Source: Bog-532 sp963833835
GTDB lineage: Bacteria; Actinomycetota; Actinomycetes; Streptosporangiales; Streptosporangiaceae
Reading direction: 5' to 3'
DNA: 64,000 nucleotides
NCBI GenBank assembly: GCA_963833835.1
Contig: CAWHZI010000001.1
Span: forward strand, 392,450 to 456,449
This document shows positions 58,323 through 64,000 of this stretch, in pieces. The notes below the pieces were generated by a model. That model ran no database searches. It was not told the DNA's origin and was given only the letters and a program-made list of their open reading frames with translations. The number at the start of each line of letters is the position of its first letter. The first letter of the stretch is position 1. The translations under genes and the position numbers were made by a program.

Positions 58323-60581
58323 TCAGCCGCCCTGGCTGAGGGTGGCTGGTTCCTTGCCGTCTCCGGGGGCCGCCCCGCGGCCATGCTCTGTGCTTTCGAG
58401 AGCCAGCCGGGGCACGACCCGGTCCAGCCAGGCGGGCAGGGCCCAGTTGGCCGGGCCGAGCAGGTGCATCAGCGCAGGTACCAGTAGACCGCGGATGATC
58501 AGGGCGTCGACCAGGACGGAGAACGCGAGCGCGAAGCCGAACTCCTGGAGGATCCGGTGCCCGCCGAGCAGGAACGATCCGAAGACCAGGATCATGATGC
58601 TGGCCGCGCCCGCGATGATCCGCCCGCTGCTGGCCAGGCCTACAGTGATGGCCTGGTGGTTGCGCCGGGCTCCCCGGCCGTTCAGTGCGGTCAGGTTGTC
58701 GCTGGGCGAGTGGTGCAGCTGATGCCATTCCTCCTGGATCCGGCTGACCAGGTACACCTGGTAGTCCATGGACAGCCCGAACAGCACGGAGAACATGATC
58801 ACGGGCACGAACGAGTCGATCGGGCCGGTCCCGGACAGGCCGAGCACCTTGGTGCCCCAGCCCCAGTTGAAGACCGCGTTCAGCGCGCCCAGTGCGGCCC
58901 CGACCGACAGCAGGTTCATGACCGAGGCCACCAGCGGGATCAGCAGGCTGCGGAACACCACCAGCAGCAGGATGAACGCGAGGACCACGACCACGGCGAT
59001 GAACACCGGGAGCTTGTCCGTCAGCACGTGGGCGAAGTCGATGTTGGCGGCGGTCACCCCGCCGACGTGCACGGCCAGGCTGGTGCCGTGAGCGGCCTGC
59101 GGGATGAGGTCGTCGCGGAGATGGCTGACCAGACCGATGGTCTGCCCGGCCTGCGGGCCGCTGGCGGGGTAGACAGTGGCTAGTTCCACCTTCCCGTTGG
59201 GTGAGGTCAGCGCCGGGGTCACCGATGTTACCCCGGGGGTGTGCGCCACTGTGGCCAGCAGGTTCCGGAAGGCCGTGGCGCCGGCGGGCGATCCGGTCTG
59301 GGCCGCGAGCTCGAGCGGGCCGTTGAACCCGGGCCCGAATCCCTGGGCCAGCGCGGTGTAGGACTGGTGCGTGGTCCAGCTAGCCGGGTCGCTGCTGGAG
59401 TCGGAGGTGCCGAGGCTCAGGCTGAAGATCGGCAGCGCCAGCGCGACTACCGCAGCCAGGGCACCCAGCGCCACGACCACCGGGTGAGCCTCCACGAAGC
59501 GGGCCCAGCGGAGCCAGAAACCGGCGGGTGCCGCGCTGACCGGCCCATTGGCGGCCAGGGCCCGGCGTTCCCGCCGCGACAGCACCCGCTGGCCGAGGAA
59601 GCCCAGCATGGCCGGCAGCAGGGTCAGCGAGGTGGCCATGGTCAGAGCCACCCCCAGGGCCGCGGCAACCGACGGGCCGTACAGGAAGCTGACCCCCAGG
59701 GCGAACTGGCCGAGCAGGGCGACGCACACCGTGCTGCCGGCCAGCAGGACGGTCCGGCCGGAGGTCCGCACGGCCAGGGCCGCCGCGTCCTGGTTGGAGG
59801 TGCCGCTCTTGACCGCGCTGCGGTAACGCCCGATGACGAACAACCCGTAGTCCACCCCCACGCCCAGGCCGATCAGCACGGCGAGCTGGGTGGACACGCT
59901 GGAGATGGTGAAGACGTTGCTGAGCAGACCGATCACCGAAACGCCGATGCCCAGCGCCAGCAGTGTGGTGAGCAGCGGCAGCAGCGCGGGCAGGATGGCC
60001 CCGCCGAAGACGATCAGCAGGATGGCCAGTGCCGCGGCGATGCCGACCCCGAGTGACCGCCCCAGGCCGGCCCGTTCGGAGTTGGTGATGGCCGTGCCGC
60101 CGAGCGAGACATGGACGTTGGCCCCGTCTGCGGTCTCCGCCGCGCTGATCAGTTTCTTGGCGTCGCTCGCGGTGATCTGAGCAGCTTGCCGGTTCCAGGT
60201 CACCCGGGCGAACGCCACCGTGCCCGACCGGCTGATCTGCGCGGCCCCGCGTGGCCCGTACGGGCCCGCCACGCTTTCCACCCCCGGCACCGCGGCCGCC
60301 CTAGCCAGCGCGGCGGACACCGCGGCCCGGACCGGGACGGACCGGATGGTGGTCCCGCGCTGGGTCTGGAACACGATCTGGTCGCCCTCACCCGCCGCGG
60401 CGGGGAAGTTGTCGGTCAGCAGAGTGGCTGCGGCTGCGGAGTCGGTGCCGGACAGGCTGAGGACGGTGTTAAAGCTGTTCCCGACCGACTTGCTGACCCC
60501 GGCGAAGGCGACGAGGGCCAGCAGCCAGATGGCCAGCACCCTCCAGCGATGCTCAAAACACCATCGAGCCAGACGGGCCAT
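58323..60581 (-). CDS. MMPL/RND-family transporter
   Basis: The 752-residue protein is counted from ATG 60581, behind GGAGG. It shows the MMPL plan: an N-terminal helix (RVLAIWLLALVAFAGVSKSV), a large extracytoplasmic domain, six helices with GLGVGVDYGLFVIGRYRSAV, a second domain, and six helices with MFSVLFGLSMDYQVYLVSRI. The paired Asp-Tyr motifs form the proton path. Such proteins export lipids or drugs. It is divergent from the two-component system, its possible regulator. Confidence 0.92.
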   Translation of the reverse strand: MARLARWCFEHRWRVLAIWLLALVAFAGVSKSVGNSFNTVLSLSGTDSAAAATLLTDNFPAAAGEGDQIVFQTQRGTTIRSVPVRAAVSAALARAAAVPGVESVAGPYGPRGAAQISRSGTVAFARVTWNRQAAQITASDAKKLISAAETADGANVHVSLGGTAITNSERAGLGRSLGVGIAAALAILLIVFGGAILPALLPLLTTLLALGIGVSVIGLLSNVFTISSVSTQLAVLIGLGVGVDYGLFVIGRYRSAVKSGTSNQDAAALAVRTSGRTVLLAGSTVCVALLGQFALGVSFLYGPSVAAALGVALTMATSLTLLPAMLGFLGQRVLSRRERRALAANGPVSAAPAGFWLRWARFVEAHPVVVALGALAAVVALALPIFSLSLGTSDSSSDPASWTTHQSYTALAQGFGPGFNGPLELAAQTGSPAGATAFRNLLATVAHTPGVTSVTPALTSPNGKVELATVYPASGPQAGQTIGLVSHLRDDLIPQAAHGTSLAVHVGGVTAANIDFAHVLTDKLPVFIAVVVVLAFILLLVVFRSLLIPLVASVMNLLSVGAALGALNAVFNWGWGTKVLGLSGTGPIDSFVPVIMFSVLFGLSMDYQVYLVSRIQEEWHQLHHSPSDNLTALNGRGARRNHQAITVGLASSGRIIAGAASIMILVFGSFLLGGHRILQEFGFALAFSVLVDALIIRGLLVPALMHLLGPANWALPAWLDRVVPRLALESTEHGRGAAPGDGKEPATLSQGG

Positions 60582-60765
60582 GGCGATAACCTCCACGCTC
60601 GGTGCGGGATCGTGTTTCCCGCTCAGCGCCCCATCGTGGTCGCGGGCAGGCCCGGCGTCGTGAGCCTGCGGGCTCGATTTGCATTCACCCGCCCGGGGTA
60701 GTGGCCAGGCTTGCGGCGGGCCCATTAGGCCTGTAGGAGTACCGGGAAAATCGCCTTCTGGGTGT

Positions 60766-60801
60766 ATGACCGCCAGTACCTGCTTCGGTTACGGTCAGGG
60801 C
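60766..60801 (+). promoter_or_regulatory. promoter of the segment C two-component system
   Basis: ATGACC (60766-60771), an 18-base spacer and TACGGT (60790-60795), ending six bases before the ATG at 60802, predict a leaderless transcript. Confidence 0.6.
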
Positions 60802-62067
60802 ATGTATGACCTCGCCGCGGACACCGAGCCGGACCCGCCGCTGATCCGCCGCCTGGCCACGCGCGGCTTTACCGGACCCCAGCTGGTCGCCATCGACACG
60901 GCCCTGGTGGCCGTGGTGATCGTCGGCGCTGAATTGCTCGTGACCCGCCGCGTACCCCGGGTGGCTGGACCCGGCTGGGACATCGCCAGCTGGGCGGCCT
61001 ACCTGGTGGCCGGCGTGGCCACGCTGTTCCGGCGGCGGGCGCCGGGGCCAGCCCTGACCGTCGTCGTCCCCATCGCGCTGGCCGCCGTAGCCCTGCGGTC
61101 TGGCGGCCCGATCATCTTCCTGGTCGCGCTGACCCTTTATTCGCTGGTGGTCACCGCGGGCCGTCCGCTGGCCACGGCAGTGACGGCGGTGATCGCTTGC
61201 GCGGTGCTGGCCGCCAGCATCGCCGCAGGCGGCGAGCAGGTCCCGATGGCCGCCGTCGGCGGTGTGGCGCTGGTCCTGCTCGGCTGGCTGGCCGGGGAGA
61301 ACACCCGGGCGAGCCGGGTGTATGCGGACCAGCAGGCCAAGTGGGCCATGGAGCAGGCAGCGATGGTTGCGGCCGAACAGACCCAGCAGGTCAGCCGGGC
61401 GCTCGCTGACGAGCGCGCGCAGATCGCCCGGGATCTGCACGACATCGTGGCCCACGCCATGAGCGTCATCGCGGTGCGGTCGGGCGCGGCCCGCATGGTG
61501 ATGGACTCCGATCCGGCGCAAGCCAGGGAGGCCCTGACCATCATCGAGATCACGACCCGCCGGTCTCTGCACGAGCTGCGGCTGCTGGTCGGGGTGCTGC
61601 GCAATCCGGAGGACCAGCATGGCGAGCTGAGCCCGGTGCCCGGTCTAGCTGACCTGGACCGGCTGATCGCCGACACCGCCGTGGCCGGGGTGATCACCGA
61701 GTATGACGTCGACGGTGAAGCCCGGCCACTGCCCCCGGCCATCGACCTGTCCGCCTACCGCATCGTGCAGGAGGCGCTGACCAACGTGGTCCGGCACGCC
61801 GGCCCAACCTGCGCCCGGGTACGGATCAGTTACCAGCCCACCGAAGTCTGCATCGAGGTGACCGACGATGGCCCGCGCGGGCAGCGGCCACGGCCAATAG
61901 CCCGCGCGGGCGGCGGGCACGGCCTTATCGGGATGCGGGAACGGGCCGCCCTGTTCGGCGGGGAACTGGATGCGGGGCCGCACGCGGGTGGCTTCCGGAT
62001 CCAGGCCAGCCTTCCCTTCACCGGCATCGACAGTACAGGCCTGTCCTCAATGGACGGCGCCCGGTGA
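60802..62067 (+). CDS. sensor histidine kinase (NarL/DesK type)
   Basis: The 421-residue protein has about four to five helices in the N-terminal half. These are followed by a HisKA_3 box (ADERAQIARDLHDIVAHAMS), an N-box (YRIVQEALTNVVRHAG) and GGGHGLIGMRERAALFGG of the HATPase. There is no extracellular sensor domain of note. It is coupled to the response regulator through a GTGA overlap. Confidence 0.92.
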   Translation: MYDLAADTEPDPPLIRRLATRGFTGPQLVAIDTALVAVVIVGAELLVTRRVPRVAGPGWDIASWAAYLVAGVATLFRRRAPGPALTVVVPIALAAVALRSGGPIIFLVALTLYSLVVTAGRPLATAVTAVIACAVLAASIAAGGEQVPMAAVGGVALVLLGWLAGENTRASRVYADQQAKWAMEQAAMVAAEQTQQVSRALADERAQIARDLHDIVAHAMSVIAVRSGAARMVMDSDPAQAREALTIIEITTRRSLHELRLLVGVLRNPEDQHGELSPVPGLADLDRLIADTAVAGVITEYDVDGEARPLPPAIDLSAYRIVQEALTNVVRHAGPTCARVRISYQPTEVCIEVTDDGPRGQRPRPIARAGGGHGLIGMRERAALFGGELDAGPHAGGFRIQASLPFTGIDSTGLSSMDGAR

Positions 62068-62729
62068 CGATCAAGGTAGTGATCGCTGATGACCAGGCCC
62101 TGGTCCGCGGCGGCTTCGTGGTCATGGTCGGAGCGGCACCCGACATGGAAGTGCTGGGCGAGGCCGGTGACGGTGCTCAGGCGGTGGAACTCGTCGGTCG
62201 GCACCGCCCCGACGTGGTGCTCATGGACGTACGCATGCCGGTCCTCGACGGCATCGAAGCCACCCGCGCCATCACGACCGACCCGGCCACGTCCAGCGCT
62301 CACATCCTCATTCTCACCACCTTCGACCTCGACGATTACGTCTACCGCGCGCTGCGGGCCGGGGCGAGCGGGTTCCTGCTCAAAGACACCGCCCCGGAGG
62401 AACTGCTGGCCGCGATCCGCATCCTGGCCGCCGGGGACGCCCTGCTCGCACCGGGCGTGACCCGCCGCCTAATCCGCGAGTTCGCCGCCCGGCCCGAACC
62501 CGAAGACCGCCCCTCGCCGAAGCTGCTCGAAGCTCTGTCGGCCCGCGAGCGGGAGGTGCTGGCCGAGGTGGCCGGCGGCTGGTCCAACGCCGAGATCGGC
62601 GAGCGCCTGCACATCTCGGCCGCCACGGCCAAGACGCACGTGAGCCGGCTGCTGATGAAGCTGGACGCCCACGACCGGGCCCAGCTGGTGATGATCGCCT
62701 ACGAGACCAGGCTCGTCACCCCGAGCTGA
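62064..62729 (+). CDS. NarL-family response regulator
   Basis: The 221-residue protein has a receiver (IKVVIADDQALVRGGFVVMV, phosphoacceptor in DVVLMDVRMPVLDG, ASGFLLKDTAPEELL) and a LuxR helix-turn-helix (LSAREREVLAEVAGGWSNAE, SAATAKTHVSRLLMKLDAHD). The GTG start overlaps the kinase stop. It probably regulates the divergent MMPL operon. Confidence 0.93.
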   Translation: MTIKVVIADDQALVRGGFVVMVGAAPDMEVLGEAGDGAQAVELVGRHRPDVVLMDVRMPVLDGIEATRAITTDPATSSAHILILTTFDLDDYVYRALRAGASGFLLKDTAPEELLAAIRILAAGDALLAPGVTRRLIREFAARPEPEDRPSPKLLEALSAREREVLAEVAGGWSNAEIGERLHISAATAKTHVSRLLMKLDAHDRAQLVMIAYETRLVTPS

Positions 62730-63143
62730 GCGGTGAGCAATTTAAAGAAAAGCTGAGTGTATTGACCGCAGGCGCCGGTGAAGGCGACATCGCTGGGTGG
62801 TCTCGGGCCGGCACTGTTCGCAGCAGCCGAGCCGTGCCGGTACCTCGGCGCTCCACGCTGATCTCCTTAACCAGAAGCAAGTGATCCCTGATCACAGGCC
62901 TGCCCGGCCATGCCTGGACCTGCTCATGGCCTGAAGGAACACCGCGCAGCGTCTGGGTCAATTCCTGGCGCAGAAGATCAGCGAGGGACTCCAGTACCCC
63001 TGCTGGTTCACCCCGCAAGACCGCCATTTTGGCCATGACGCCGCCTGCACGCAGCTGGAGATCGGGCACGAACGGGCACGGCACCAATGTAGGAACCTGG
63101 CATGTATGACCCAAAAAGGCCATCTGACCTGGGCTTATACTTG
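62730..63143. repeat. left flank of the intact tRNA, copy of 57040-57463
   Basis: The 414 bases lie between the response regulator and the tRNA 3' end. They match 57040-57463 imperfectly throughout. One minus-strand frame (about 62716-63040) reads GRPVIRDHLLLVKEISVERR. That is protein-like, but it is interrupted in the other copy. No integrase or excisionase was recognised. Confidence 0.6.
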
Positions 63144-63214
63144 AGCGGGTGACGGGAATCGAACCCGCACTGTCAGCTTGGGAAGCTGATGTTCTGCCAT
63201 TGAACTACACCCGC
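63144..63214 (-). tRNA. tRNA-Gly (CCC anticodon)
   Basis: On the minus strand the gene folds fully. The acceptor is GCGGGTG/CACCCGC and the D arm GTTC-AATGGCA-GAAC. The anticodon arm is TCAGC-TTCCCAA-GCTGA with CCC at 34-36, and the T arm is GCGGG-TTCGATT-CCCGT. The discriminator is T and CCA is not encoded. It is the intact member of the four-copy att array; its 3' end faces the islands. Confidence 0.95.
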
Positions 63215-63269
63215 GGACGACGCACGGGCAACCCGTGCGGTGTTCGCCCCGACATCGTACCGGACCCGG

Positions 63270-63281
63270 TAGGTTGCGAGC
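63270..63281 (+). promoter_or_regulatory. -10 element of leaderless dcd
   Basis: TAGGTT (63270-63275) ends six bases before the GTG at 63282. Confidence 0.55.
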
Positions 63282-63857
63282 GTGCTGCTCTCCGATCGTG
63301 ACATCAGGAAAGAGATCGACTCCGGGCGCGTGAAGCTCGAACCGTACGCGCCCGAGCTGATCCAGCCGTCGAGTATCGACGTGCGCATGGACCGGTTCTT
63401 CCGGGTCTTCGAGAACCACAAGTACCCGCACATCGATCCGGCCATAGAGCAGCCCGATCTGACCCGCCTCATCGAGACCTCGGGTGAGGACCCGTTCGTC
63501 CTCCACCCCAGCGAGTTTGTGCTGGCCTCGACCTACGAGGTGGTGACCCTTCCTGACGACGTCGCCGGGCGCCTGGAGGGTAAGAGCTCGCTGGGACGCT
63601 TGGGGCTGCTCACCCACTCGACCGCGGGCTGGATCGACCCGGGGTTCTCCGGGCACGTCACGCTGGAGCTGTCCAACGTGGCCACGCTGCCGATCAAGCT
63701 CTGGCCGGGCATGAAGATCGGGCAGCTCTGCCTGTTCCGGACCAGCTCGCCGGCGGAGCACCCGTACGGGTCATCCATCTATGGCTCGCGCTACCAAGAC
63801 CAGCGCGGCCCCACTCCCTCGCGTTCATATAAGAATTTTTATCGAACAGAAGTCTAG
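63282..63857 (+). CDS. dcd: dCTP deaminase
   Basis: The 191-residue protein matches Dcd throughout: MLLSDRDIRKEIDSGRVKLE, QPSSIDVRMDRFFRVF, EGKSSLGRLGLLTHSTAGWI (catalytic region), DPGFSGHVTLELSN, WPGMKIGQLCLF and the C-terminal SRYQDQRGPTPSRSYKNF. It deaminates dCTP to dUTP, and actinobacterial forms may also release dUMP. It is a housekeeping gene that marks the return to core chromosome. The GTG start is leaderless. Confidence 0.95.
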   Translation: MLLSDRDIRKEIDSGRVKLEPYAPELIQPSSIDVRMDRFFRVFENHKYPHIDPAIEQPDLTRLIETSGEDPFVLHPSEFVLASTYEVVTLPDDVAGRLEGKSSLGRLGLLTHSTAGWIDPGFSGHVTLELSNVATLPIKLWPGMKIGQLCLFRTSSPAEHPYGSSIYGSRYQDQRGPTPSRSYKNFYRTEV

Positions 63858-63893
63858 TTTCTAAATATGGCCTGGCCCGGCTAACGGCCGAGC

Positions 63894-63937
63894 ATCCGGA
63901 TGGGGTTCCCGCGTGACAGCGGGGACCCCATCCGGAT
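63894..63937. terminator. strong terminator hairpin after dcd
   Basis: ATCCGGATGGGGTTCCCGC and GCGGGGACCCCATCCGGAT pair over 19 bp with one G-T pair and the loop GTGACA. It serves dcd and the gene converging from the right. Confidence 0.8.
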
Positions 63938-63942
63938 CGGCG

Positions 63943-64000
63943 TCAGGACTCCGGGCCGGAAGCCGGGCCGTCGTCGCGGCCGCCGTCGGCCGTGGTGGTC
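63943..64000 (-). CDS. 3' end of a gene entering from the right
   Basis: The minus strand reads TTTADGGRDDGPASGPES and a TGA at 63943-63945, just after the shared terminator. The acidic, Gly-rich end looks like a disordered C-terminal tail. Too short to identify. Confidence 0.4.
   Translation of the reverse strand, partial: TTTADGGRDDGPASGPES

Noticed and set aside
62716..63123. Minus-strand frame as a possible small gene beside the tRNA
   Set aside because: Part of it looks protein-like, but the homologous copy at 57040-57463 does not keep the frame, and it runs into antisense of the response regulator end.

Overview
This is about 64 kb of a high-GC actinobacterial chromosome. The evidence is strong G/C bias in third codon positions, many GTG starts, extensive four-base start/stop overlaps (ATGA, GTGA), many apparently leaderless genes, and families typical of Actinobacteria (LCP ligase, HspR, ANTAR regulator, MalT-like and NarL-like regulators, DUF1707, NarL-type two-component pairs). 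I cannot fix the genus from sequence alone; a soil or acid-tolerant member of the Streptosporangiales or a neighbouring order is a guess.

1-31.4 kb looks like ordinary chromosome with accessory genes. It holds a rhomboid protease end and a Dabb protein; a repeat-rich gap; an acyl-CoA dehydrogenase; an LCP-family cell-wall ligase; a CbiX-like protein; and a seven-gene Mbh/Mrp-type cation/proton antiporter operon on the minus strand without the large MrpA N-terminal subunit. Release factor 3 and a methyltransferase follow, then a divergent hydrolase/TetR pair, a KstD-like flavoprotein, a frameshifted phosphotransferase behind a cupin, an SDR, a two-component system preceded by a small copy of its own membrane domain, and a GH59 lipoprotein. 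A deletion scar has destroyed a quinone oxidoreductase and a MarR gene. After it come a hemolysin-III/PAQR protein with a structured leader, an autoregulated-looking three-gene operon with two paralogous winged-helix regulators, and an HD-GYP/LuxR protein.

31.45-63.1 kb is bounded by the most telling structure of the window. An intact tRNA-Gly(CCC) lies at 63144-63214 (minus strand), and three direct repeats of its 3' half lie at 31450, 51634 and 57464. This is the signature of three integrative elements stacked one after another at one tRNA. No integrase was recognised, so the elements look immobilised. Segment A (31.5-51.6 kb) is rich in regulators: two large MalT/AAA-type LuxR proteins, HxlR and GAF-LuxR regulators, hydrolases, an MFS exporter, a signal-less HtrA protease, and a cluster (33.7-40.7 kb) with six related ~40-bp palindromes (GGTGA...TCACC) in front of its genes, two of which encode near-identical small proteins. 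Segment B (51.7-57.5 kb) is a compact stress-hardening cassette: ANTAR regulator, manganese catalase, two MerR/HspR proteins, a J-domain protein, Hsp20 and an OBAP-type DUF1264 protein. Segment C (57.5-63.1 kb) has an MMPL transporter, a small membrane protein and a two-component system.

Chromosomal sequence resumes after the tRNA with dCTP deaminase. The islands carry many decayed genes (hydrolase, SDR, DsbA-like, MBL-fold, possible AbiEii toxin), as expected for stacked, ageing insertions.
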